Assembly: GCA_021782295.1 (NCBI GenBank)
Contig: JAJXVC010000013.1
Span: 1-17,275, forward strand
Direction: 5' to 3'
Length of the DNA: 17,275 bases
Origin: a bacterium
GTDB lineage: Bacteria; Eremiobacterota; Eremiobacteria; Baltobacterales; Baltobacteraceae
Below the pieces are notes generated by a model. That model saw only the letters and a program-made list of their open reading frames with translations, made no database searches and had not been told where the DNA came from. This document shows positions 1 to 6,807 of the stretch, piece by piece; position 1 is the stretch's first letter; every line of letters begins with the position of its first letter. The position numbers were made by a program, and so were the translations under genes.

Positions 1-715
1 CCACTTCGGTGTTCGAGAACATATATGAATTGAGAAACGTCGTGACGTAATCGCCGTACGTCCCCACCGAAAGCGGATGCCCGTCGATGAGCGTTGCGGT
101 CTCAAACGAACCTGCTCCGCGAATATTTGGCACCGTGATCCCCCCGGGAACCGCAGCATTTGCGTTGCTCGACGGAAAGGAGATCTGCACGCCCGGCACC
201 TGGCTGAGCACGCGCGTTACCTGAACCGCGCCTTGATCGGCAAAAGCCGCCGCGGAAACGACATTGACTGCGGCAGGGGTCGTGTTAAAGGTGCCGCGCC
301 CAACGGCGCGCACCGTCGCGATCGTCCGCAACGATGAAAACGTCGCCGCATGCATCGTCACGACGACGTTTTGGCTCTGTCCGGCAAGAACGGTGTAGTC
401 GGTGTCGGTCGCCGTTTGATAACCCGGCTTCGTAACGATAATTTCGTAAACGCCGGGAGCGATGTCGGAGACCGAAAAATTTCCCTTCGCGTCGGAGAGA
501 GCATAATAGCTCTTCGCGCCGCGGACGGCGATCGTCGCCCCCGCAACCGGTGCACCCGAGACATCGTGGAGCGATCCGCTCACCGATCCGGTGCTTTGAG
601 AATCAGCCTGGGCGACGAGACGATGCGACGCGTTCCGAACCGTTGCCGCGCTGACGGGTCCAACGGTGAGCACGGCGATGGCCGCGGCGAGCAGGAGTCG
701 AGTGAGGGTACTCAA
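1..715 (-). CDS. TonB-dependent receptor with carboxypeptidase-regulatory-like N-terminal domain, partial (3' end beyond window)
   Basis: The start is a TTG at 715-713, preceded six bases upstream by a perfect AGGAGG, and the frame stays open for 238 codons to the window edge. Residues 1-24 form a signal peptide (hydrophobic LLLAAAIAVLTV, then VSAA). Residues about 43-122 look like a carboxypeptidase-regulatory-like beta-sandwich, with GSVSGSLHDVSGAPVAGATI, SDAKGNFSVSDIAPGVYEI and a KPGYQ turn. Residues about 143-238 look like a TonB plug, with NTTPAAVNVVSAAAF, VLSQVPGVQI, NIRGAG and LIDGHPL. Such proteins take up siderophores, cobalamin or glycans across the outer membrane; the substrate cannot be read from this part because the barrel is missing. 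The gene lies about 100 bases downstream of ppk on the same strand and may have its own promoter in 716-815. Family assignment is confident; the TTG start is supported by the ribosome binding site and signal peptide. Confidence 0.85.
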   Translation of the reverse strand, partial: MSTLTRLLLAAAIAVLTVGPVSAATVRNASHRLVAQADSQSTGSVSGSLHDVSGAPVAGATIAVRGAKSYYALSDAKGNFSVSDIAPGVYEIIVTKPGYQTATDTDYTVLAGQSQNVVVTMHAATFSSLRTIATVRAVGRGTFNTTPAAVNVVSAAAFADQGAVQVTRVLSQVPGVQISFPSSNANAAVPGGITVPNIRGAGSFETATLIDGHPLSVGTYGDYVTTFLNSYMFSNTEV

Positions 716-721
716 GGAAAA

Positions 722-727
722 CCTCCT
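722..727 (-). promoter_or_regulatory. Shine-Dalgarno AGGAGG deciding a TTG start
   Basis: On the minus strand a perfect AGGAGG lies six bases before the TTG at 715-713. No ATG offers the signal peptide in this frame, so this site is the main evidence for the non-ATG start of the TonB-dependent receptor. Confidence 0.75.
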
Positions 728-815
728 GTTAAAAGCGTGAAATCCAAGATCGCTTCACCTTGCGGTAAGCGCTCTCGAACCTGCTCGAGTGTACCCCGGA
801 TAGATTAGGAGGAGA

Positions 816-2924
816 TTAAGAAAGCAGGCGCTCGCGTCGCCGTAACAGCTCGCCCTGAGCGTCGATGCCCGCTCCAGGACGGAGCGCCAGGCGCCGATAG
901 GTTCCGTCAGGGAGGAGCTCCCGCGATTGCTGGGTATCGGCGAAGAGCACCGAAGCAAGCAGCCGGTCGAGTTCCTCGGCCATCTCGCGATCCTCGACCG
1001 GAACGGCGAGCTCGACCCGACGGTCGAGGTTACGCCCCATCCAATCCGCACTGCCGATGAAGAGCTTCCGGTCGCCGCCATCGGTGAACGAGAAGACCCG
1101 TGAGTGTTCGAGGAAGCGCCCGACGATCGAGCGCACGCGGATGCTCTCGCTCAAGCCCGGCACCCCCGGTCGCAGCGTACACATACCGCGCACCAGCAGG
1201 TCGATCGGCACCCTCGCCTGCGAGGCGCGATAGAGCGCCCGCACCACCTCTTTGTCGGTGAGCGCATTCAGCTTCGCGCGGATCCCGCATGCTCTCCCGG
1301 CCTCGGCATGCTCGGTCTCACGATCGATTGCCGCGAGAACTTCGCGTCGCAGCGTGACCGGAGCAACAAGCAATTCGTCGTAATCGGTCACCTTCGCAAA
1401 ACCCGTGAGTGCATTGAACATCTGCGCAAGGTCGGACCCAAGCCGCGCTCGCGCCGTGAAGAGACTGAAATCCGTATAGAGCCGCGCGCTTTTCTCGTTA
1501 TAATTCCCGGTGCCGAAGTGCATATAGCGCCGTATGCCGTCTTCATCTTCGCGCACGACCAACAGTGCCTTCGCATGCACCTTCAAACCCGGAAACCCAT
1601 AAACAACATGAACGCCGGCGCGTTCGAGGCGGCGCGCCCATTCGATATTATTCTCTTCGTCGAAACGCGCTTTGAGTTCGATAACGACCGCGACTTGTTT
1701 TTCGTTCTCCGCTGCTTCCAATAATGCGCGCACGATCGGCGAATCGCTTCCCGACGTGCGGTAGAGCGTCGCCTTAATCGCCAGCACACGGTCGTCATTT
1801 GCGGCGGCTTGCACGAACTGCACGACCGGGTCGAACGAATCGTAGGGGTGGTGAAGCAGAATATCACCGTCGCGAATCGCGGCGAAGATGTCGCTCACGC
1901 CGCGCAGACGCACGGGGATCGCGGGCGTAAACGGCCGGTCGCGCAATTCGTCGAGCCCGGCTTGACGGTAGAGCGACATCAGATCGCTGAGCCCCATAAA
2001 ACCGTCGATATCGTAACAATCTTCTTCGCGCAGATCGAGCGCATCGAGCAGAAACGCGCGGAGATTTTCGGGAATGCCGCGCTCCACTTCCAGGCGAACC
2101 GGTTCGCCGAAGCGCCGTTTCTGCAACTCCGATTCGATCGCTTGGAGCAAATCGTCGGCTTCGTCCTCTTGCAAATCGAGATCCGCATCACGCGTGACGC
2201 GGAACAGATACGAAGCGCGAACGGTCATCCCGGGGAAGAGTGCGTCGAGGTGATGCGCGATCGCATCTTCAATCGAGACAAAACTACGCGCCCCCGGAGC
2301 GCTCTCCGAAATTTCAATGAAGCGCGGCAGGGTCGGAGGAATCTTCACGCGAGCAAAATGCACGTCGATGCCATCCGGAGTTACTTCTTCGAGTTCGACC
2401 GCCAACGAAAGCGAAAGATTCGAAATATACGGGAACGGGTGTCCGCTATCGACGGCAAGTGGGGTAAGCACGGGAAAAACGCGTTCGTCGAAGACGTGTT
2501 CGACGGTGCGAGCTCGCTCTTCGTCGAGGTCGGTAACGCTGAGTATGCGTACGCCTTTTTCCGCAATCGCCGGAAGCAGATCGTCGCGCAGCACCTTCAT
2601 CTGCCGCGGCAACGTCTCGCGAATATATTGGGAGATCGCGGTAAAATGCTCGGCCGGCAATCTGCCGTCGTCGGAGCGCGTCGTCACGCCTGCAGCGATC
2701 TGTTGTTTGATCGCCGCGACCCGAATCATAAAAAATTCGTCGAGGTTGGTTCCGAATATCGAGACGAACTTCAATCGCTCCAGCAACGGATTTTTCGGAT
2801 CGAGCGCCTCTTCAAGGACACGATCGTTGAAGGCCAGCCACGAAAGCTCGCGGCTGAAAAAAAGCTCGGCATCGCCGCGTTCTGCGCTTTTCGGCGGACT
2901 CGCGGCTTCGAATCGCTGGAGCAT
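816..2924 (-). CDS. ppk1: Polyphosphate kinase 1
   Basis: PPK1 reversibly moves the ATP gamma-phosphate onto a growing polyphosphate chain through a phosphohistidine. With the ATG at 2924 the protein has 702 residues, the usual PPK1 length. The N-terminal domain opens with FFSRELSWLAFNDRVLEEA and NLDEFFMIRVA. The head domain follows, then two phospholipase-D-like catalytic domains. Key residues are His450 in GLKVHAKALLV (the expected autophosphorylated histidine), His607 in FLEHSRVFSF, the HFGTGNYNEKSARLYTD segment and SADWMGRNLDRRVE. The frame is also open upstream to a TTG at 2969 (717 residues). I prefer the ATG because the family needs little before the FFSRELSW motif, although neither start has a clear Shine-Dalgarno. 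The gene diverges from a betaine-type importer with only about 44 bases between the chosen starts. All catalytic motifs are intact. Confidence 0.96.
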   Translation of the reverse strand: MLQRFEAASPPKSAERGDAELFFSRELSWLAFNDRVLEEALDPKNPLLERLKFVSIFGTNLDEFFMIRVAAIKQQIAAGVTTRSDDGRLPAEHFTAISQYIRETLPRQMKVLRDDLLPAIAEKGVRILSVTDLDEERARTVEHVFDERVFPVLTPLAVDSGHPFPYISNLSLSLAVELEEVTPDGIDVHFARVKIPPTLPRFIEISESAPGARSFVSIEDAIAHHLDALFPGMTVRASYLFRVTRDADLDLQEDEADDLLQAIESELQKRRFGEPVRLEVERGIPENLRAFLLDALDLREEDCYDIDGFMGLSDLMSLYRQAGLDELRDRPFTPAIPVRLRGVSDIFAAIRDGDILLHHPYDSFDPVVQFVQAAANDDRVLAIKATLYRTSGSDSPIVRALLEAAENEKQVAVVIELKARFDEENNIEWARRLERAGVHVVYGFPGLKVHAKALLVVREDEDGIRRYMHFGTGNYNEKSARLYTDFSLFTARARLGSDLAQMFNALTGFAKVTDYDELLVAPVTLRREVLAAIDRETEHAEAGRACGIRAKLNALTDKEVVRALYRASQARVPIDLLVRGMCTLRPGVPGLSESIRVRSIVGRFLEHSRVFSFTDGGDRKLFIGSADWMGRNLDRRVELAVPVEDREMAEELDRLLASVLFADTQQSRELLPDGTYRRLALRPGAGIDAQGELLRRRERLLS

Positions 2925-2968
2925 CGTTCTCGCGGGATTCGCCGAGCGTGGGCGAAACTCTAGCCGCA

Positions 2969-3568
2969 ATGCTTACCGATTTGCTCGTCGAGACCGGCAC
3001 GCATCTCGAAATCGCCGGAGCGGCGCTCGCAATAGCAACTGCGGTGGGGGTGCCGCTTGCAGTGCTGACGGCAAAGACGCGCTTCGTCCGTACCGCCACG
3101 CTCGGCGGGGTCGGTATCGCGCGGAGCCTGCCGACGATCGCCGTGCTTGCTCTGCTGCTGCCGTGGCTCGGCGTCGGGCGTCTCCCCGCGATCGTTGCAC
3201 TCGCGCTACTCGCCCTGCCGCCCATCGCCATCTCGGTCGATGCCGGAATGCGCTCGCTCTCAGCGGCGCAGCGCGAACTCGCCGACGCGCTCGGCCTCGG
3301 CGCCCGCACGCGCTTTCTGCGCATCGAGATGCCGGCGACCGCTCCGCTCGCACTCGCCGGGCTCCGCACCGCCGGGGTCGAGTGCATTGCCAGCGCCACA
3401 CTGGCCACCTTCATCGGCGGCGGCGGGCTTGGCGATGGAATCGTCCGGGGCTTACAGACCGGAAACGAAACGCTTCTGCTGCTGACCGCCGCAACGGTCG
3501 CCGGGCTCGCTGTCGTCGTCGACAGCGGACTCGCGCTCCTGGTTCGCCGCGTCGAGGCATGGCGCTGA
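2969..3568 (+). CDS. Betaine/osmoprotectant-type ABC transporter permease (OpuCB/YehW-like), first of two
   Basis: This 199-residue inner-membrane protein is the first permease of a four-gene importer operon. It has about five hydrophobic segments, and the cytoplasmic coupling loop at residues 103-126 (ELADALGLGARTRFLRIEMP) fits the EAA consensus of binding-protein-dependent importers. The late glycine-rich IGGGGLGDGIVRGLQTGNE is typical of the OpuC/ProW group. I chose the ATG at 2969; an in-frame GTG at 2948 would add seven residues, and neither has a good Shine-Dalgarno. The stop overlaps the next start as TGATG, so translation is probably coupled. Substrates of the family are quaternary ammonium compounds such as glycine betaine, choline, carnitine or ergothioneine. 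The specific substrate cannot be set from the permease. Confidence 0.9.
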   Translation: MLTDLLVETGTHLEIAGAALAIATAVGVPLAVLTAKTRFVRTATLGGVGIARSLPTIAVLALLLPWLGVGRLPAIVALALLALPPIAISVDAGMRSLSAAQRELADALGLGARTRFLRIEMPATAPLALAGLRTAGVECIASATLATFIGGGGLGDGIVRGLQTGNETLLLLTAATVAGLAVVVDSGLALLVRRVEAWR

Positions 3569-4434
3569 TGCGTCGTCGCACCGCACTCGCAACCATCGGC
3601 GGCGCACTCGCTCTCGCGCGCTGCGCGCCTGCGCAGTCGCTGCGCATCGGGTCGAAAAATTTCGCGGAATCGATTCTCCTCGCCGAGCTCTACGCACAGA
3701 GGCTCGAAGGAATCGGCATCCCCATCGAACGCCGCTTCGACCTTGGTTCGACGCAGATCGCCCTTGCGGCATTATCGCGCGGCGATATCGATTGCTACCC
3801 TGAATATACCGGTACCGCGCTCGTCGACGTTCTCCACCACGCACCGATGCGCGACGGCGCGGCAATTCTCGCGTTGCTCCGCGAACGTTTCGAAGCGCGC
3901 TACCATGCGACGTGGTTAACCCCGGCACCGATGAACGATTCGCAAGCCCTCGCGACAACGCAAGCGTTAGCACGGCGTTACCACCTCACGACGCTTTCGG
4001 AATGTTCGCGCCTCGCGCCGCGCCTGCGCCTTGCAACCATTCAAGAATTTCTTGCACGCCCGGACGGTTTGCCGGGTTTGCAACGGTATTACGGCGGGTT
4101 CCACTTTCGCTCCGTTCGCACGTACGATATCGCGCTGAAGTACGAGGCCTTGTTGAGCGGCAAGGCCGACGTCGCGACTGCGTTTACCACCGACGGCGCG
4201 ATCGCCGCACACGGCCTCGTTCTTCTGCGCGACGATCGTGGGTTTTGGCCGACCTATCACGCGGCGCCGGTGGTGCGCATCGCGACGCTCGCCCGCTACC
4301 CGAAGATGCGTACCGCGCTCGACGCGCTCTCCGCCCGCCTATCAACCGCTGCGGTCGCGTCGATGAACGAACGCATCGAATCCGCACAGGTGAGCCCGGC
4401 TTCCGTCGCGCGCGCTTTCCTGCAGCAACAATGA
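3568..4434 (+). CDS. Betaine-type ABC transporter substrate-binding protein (OpuCC/YehZ/EgtU-domain-like)
   Basis: This 288-residue exported binding protein delivers a quaternary amine to the two flanking permeases. After a signal sequence (RRR, then ALATIGGALALA) comes the family hallmark RIGSKNFAESILLAELYAQ at residues 26-44, then STQIALAALSRGDIDCYPEYTGTAL (60-84 region), DGLPGLQRYYGGF, and YEALLSGKADVATAFTTDGAI (192-212 region). EYTGT and TTDG are conserved in OpuCC-like proteins, and their aromatic residues help form the cation-binding cage. Cys19 sits in LARC, a poor lipobox because of Arg at -1, so a soluble or twin-arginine-exported protein is possible. The ATG at 3568 overlaps the previous stop and has GAGG ten bases upstream; an ATG at 3559 would add three residues with a badly spaced site. 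The end overlaps the ATPase start by four bases. Confidence 0.93.
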   Translation: MRRRTALATIGGALALARCAPAQSLRIGSKNFAESILLAELYAQRLEGIGIPIERRFDLGSTQIALAALSRGDIDCYPEYTGTALVDVLHHAPMRDGAAILALLRERFEARYHATWLTPAPMNDSQALATTQALARRYHLTTLSECSRLAPRLRLATIQEFLARPDGLPGLQRYYGGFHFRSVRTYDIALKYEALLSGKADVATAFTTDGAIAAHGLVLLRDDRGFWPTYHAAPVVRIATLARYPKMRTALDALSARLSTAAVASMNERIESAQVSPASVARAFLQQQ

Positions 4435-5231
4435 CGATCGAAGCGCCATACGCACTTCGGTTCGATCGGGCATCGGTGCGCTTTCCCGGCTCGACAACCT
4501 ACGCGCTCGAAAACATCTCCTTGCACGTTGCGCCCGGGGAACTCCTCACGATTGTCGGGGCTTCGGGATCAGGGAAAAGCACGTTGTTACGCTGCGTGAA
4601 TCGTCTCGTTGAGCTATGCGACGGCCGCATTGAGATCGACGGCGTTGCTCTTGACACCTTCGCCATCGACCCGCTGCGCCGAACGATCGGCTATGCGATT
4701 CAGGGCGTCGGCCTTTTCGCGCACCTCACCGTCGCCGAGAGTCTCGCTCTCGTGCCGGAGAGTTTGGGTTGGCCGCGCGCCCGCATCGACGCGCGCATCG
4801 ACGAGATGCTCGCAACCGTGCGTCTCGATCCGCAAGTATATCGCCGTCGACGGCCGCGCGCGCTTTCAGGCGGACAGGCGCAGCGCGTCGGCATCGCCCG
4901 CGCCCTGATGTCCTTTCCGCGCTTGTTATTGCTCGACGAGCCCTTTGGAGCGGTCGACCCGATCCTTCGCCCGCAACTCCAAGCCGAGTTACTCGACGTA
5001 TTACGCGATGCACGCACGACGACGTTATTCGTGACGCACGACGTCGACGAGGCACTTTTCTTAGGCGATCGCATTGCGGTCATCGACGAAGGGCGTCTGC
5101 GAGCGCTGGGAACGCCGCGTGCATTGCTCGATCGACCGCCCGACGATTTCACCGCCGAGCTTCTCTGCGGCGATGCGCTGTTACATGAATACCGCCGAGC
5201 CCGTCTCGCGGTTCGCGAACGAGGACAATGA
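4431..5231 (+). CDS. Betaine-type ABC transporter ATP-binding protein (OpuCA/YehX-like, no CBS tail)
   Basis: This 266-residue cytoplasmic ATPase powers the importer. All ABC motifs are present: Walker A GASGSGKST at 43-51, Q-loop Gln91 in YAIQGVGLFAHLTV, signature LSGGQ at 145-149, Walker B LLLLDEPFGAVDP with catalytic Glu170, and switch His203 in VTHD. YAIQGVGLFAHLTV is characteristic of the OpuCA/ProV-like group. The protein stops soon after the core (LLDRPPDDFTAELLCGD), so it lacks the C-terminal CBS pair that many OpuCA and ProV proteins carry for ionic-strength sensing. The start ATG overlaps the binding-protein stop (ATGA), and the end overlaps the next permease start (ATGA). Coupled translation of all four subunits is likely. 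Confidence 0.94.
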   Translation: MTIEAPYALRFDRASVRFPGSTTYALENISLHVAPGELLTIVGASGSGKSTLLRCVNRLVELCDGRIEIDGVALDTFAIDPLRRTIGYAIQGVGLFAHLTVAESLALVPESLGWPRARIDARIDEMLATVRLDPQVYRRRRPRALSGGQAQRVGIARALMSFPRLLLLDEPFGAVDPILRPQLQAELLDVLRDARTTTLFVTHDVDEALFLGDRIAVIDEGRLRALGTPRALLDRPPDDFTAELLCGDALLHEYRRARLAVRERGQ

Positions 5232-5821
5232 TCGCGGCAATCCTCGCGCACATCGCGCTCTGCGCGGTCGGCGTCGCCGTCGCAGCGACGATCGCGGTGC
5301 CCGCGGCACTCATCTTCGCCGATCGACCGAAGTTCGAACGCTCGCTCTCCGCACTGTTGGGGGCGCTCTATACGGTGCCTTCGCTGGCGTTGCTCGCCGT
5401 ACTCGTGCAGTTCATCGGGCTCGGGAACACGAGCGTCGAAGTCGCGCTGGTCATGTACGCGCTGTACGCTATCTTCCGCAGCACCGTGACCGGCCTCCGA
5501 TCGATTCCCGCAGAGCAACGCGAGGTAGCGGTAGCGCTCGGACTACCACGCTTGAAACGACGCTTGCAGATCGATCTCCCGCTCGCTCTTCCGGCAATCC
5601 TCTCCGGCCTTCGCGTCGCCACGCTCGGCAGCATCGCTTTGGCAACGCTCGGCGGCTACGTCGGCGGGAGCGGGCTCGGTACGGTCATTTTCACCGGCTT
5701 CGCGTTGCAAAACCGAACGATGCTCGTACAAGGAGCGATCGGAGTCGTTACCATTGCGTTGCTCGCCGAACTCGCGTTCCGTGCTCTCGAGCGCGTCGTC
5801 CGGCTACGCGCGAGCGGCTAG
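5228..5821 (+). CDS. Betaine-type ABC transporter permease (OpuCD/YehY-like), second of two
   Basis: This 197-residue membrane protein is the second permease and last gene of the importer operon. It has about five hydrophobic segments. An EAA-type loop around residues 97-118 reads EVAVALGLPRLKRRLQIDLP, followed by the family pattern SIALATLGGYVGGSGLGTVIFTGFALQN. YTVPSLALLAVLVQFIGLG near residues 48-66 is typical of OpuCB/OpuCD proteins. Its start overlaps the ATPase stop as ATGA, with GAGGA just upstream at a tight two-base spacing. The TAG stop at 5819-5821 shares bases with the stop of the converging egtD-like gene, leaving no room for a terminator between them. Confidence 0.91.
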   Translation: MIAAILAHIALCAVGVAVAATIAVPAALIFADRPKFERSLSALLGALYTVPSLALLAVLVQFIGLGNTSVEVALVMYALYAIFRSTVTGLRSIPAEQREVAVALGLPRLKRRLQIDLPLALPAILSGLRVATLGSIALATLGGYVGGSGLGTVIFTGFALQNRTMLVQGAIGVVTIALLAELAFRALERVVRLRASG

Positions 5822-6807
5822 CGCCGAGAGCGCTCCAACAGAACCAACGCGAAAGCCTCATCATCGTCGGCGAGAAATTCCCGCTCTCTAAAACCGCACG
5901 CTTCGCCGATGGCACGCACTTCTTCGCGCGTAAACTTATGCGACGATTCTACGTGCAGGCGCTCGCCGGCTGCGAACTTGATGCGTTCTCGTCCGACGCC
6001 GAGCGCATAGGTCGCGCTCCGCTCTGCGATGAGATAGGACTCGATGCTCCCGGTCAGGTCGTCGAAGCTCGAAACATACCGAAAATTAGCTATATCGATA
6101 TCGGCACCGAGCTCTCGGTTGATCCGCGCAAGTATATTTTTTGAAAACGCTGCCGTCACACCGATCGCGTCGTTATAGGCAAGCTCCATCGCTTCGCGAT
6201 CCTTGCGGAGATCGACACCGAGCAAAAACGTATCGCCGGGAATAAGGGCGGCGTGGACCGCCGTAAAGAGATCGCGGCCGCGTCGACCGGGATAATTCCC
6301 TAAATTCGACCCCAAGAAAAGCGCGAGCGTAGCCGGACGGCGCTCGACGTCGGCAAGAACTTGAAAATAATCGCCGACGAGGGCTTCAACCGTGATTTGC
6401 GGATACCTATCGAGCAACTCTGCCGCGGCGGCACGAACCGCTCCAAGCGAAATATCGATCGTCGTGTAACTCACGAAGCCGTATCGCGCGATCGCCGCCT
6501 CGATCAACATCCGCGTTTTCTCAGAACTCCCGCCACCGAGTTCGAGCAGGTGCGGCGGTGCTCCAACTTTGTCGACGATCGTCGAGGCATGGCGTTTGAG
6601 AAGCGCGTTTTCCCGCCGCGGCAGATCGTACTCAGGAAGCAACACGATCGCTTCGAAGAGCGCCGAGCCCAACGCATCGTAGAGATACTTCGACGGAATC
6701 GCCTTTTGTGGAGCTCGTAGGCCGGCAAGCACATCGCGTTCGAAATCGGCGGCGAAGTGGTTCTCCCAAATGCGCTCGCGATAGCGGCCGTTCGCTTCCA
6801 AGGACAT
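5818..6807 (-). CDS. egtD: L-histidine N-alpha-methyltransferase, EgtD-like
   Basis: EgtD transfers three methyl groups from S-adenosylmethionine to the alpha-amino group of histidine, giving hercynine, the first step to ergothioneine. At 329 residues it matches the family length (about 320). The SAM site is visible as LLELGGGSSEKTRMLIEA at about residues 87-104 and TTIDIS at 115-120. The GSNLGNYPGRRGRD segment with Asn168 and Asn171, Tyr211 in AYNDAIGVTAAFSKN, and Glu287/Ser289 in HVESSHKF align by memory with the histidine-binding Asn, Tyr and Glu-x-Ser of mycobacterial EgtD. The ATG at 6807 overlaps the upstream permease stop (TGATG on the minus strand) with no separate Shine-Dalgarno, so translation is probably coupled. 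No egtB, egtC or egtE is in the window. A methyltransferase of the same family acting on another amine cannot be excluded, but the active-site residues argue for histidine. Confidence 0.88.
   Translation of the reverse strand: MSLEANGRYRERIWENHFAADFERDVLAGLRAPQKAIPSKYLYDALGSALFEAIVLLPEYDLPRRENALLKRHASTIVDKVGAPPHLLELGGGSSEKTRMLIEAAIARYGFVSYTTIDISLGAVRAAAAELLDRYPQITVEALVGDYFQVLADVERRPATLALFLGSNLGNYPGRRGRDLFTAVHAALIPGDTFLLGVDLRKDREAMELAYNDAIGVTAAFSKNILARINRELGADIDIANFRYVSSFDDLTGSIESYLIAERSATYALGVGRERIKFAAGERLHVESSHKFTREEVRAIGEACGFREREFLADDDEAFALVLLERSRR

Noticed and set aside
77..808. Two plus-strand open frames opposite the TonB-dependent receptor.
   Set aside because: They are Arg-rich, without family features, and antisense to a convincing signal peptide, regulatory-like domain and plug.
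716..815. Possible terminator or operator between ppk1 and the receptor gene, from weak inverted repeats such as CTCGAG/TTCGAG and GTGAA/TTCAC.
   Set aside because: The stems are short with long loops and no T-tract. I cannot support a specific regulatory site, although a promoter for the receptor is likely somewhere here.
1809..2963. Long plus-strand open frame of about 384 codons opposite ppk1.
   Set aside because: It lies entirely antisense to a fully motif-supported ppk1, and its translation has no recognisable domain.
2317..3567. Long upstream extension of the binding-protein frame, making an apparent 705-residue protein.
   Set aside because: The extension is antisense to ppk1 and then overlaps the first permease in another frame, with low-complexity Arg/Ala-rich sequence. 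The real start is at 3568, at the TGATG junction.
3912..4430. Upstream extension of the ABC ATPase frame.
   Set aside because: It overlaps the binding protein in another frame; the ATG at 4431 in an ATGA overlap gives a normal ABC N-terminus.
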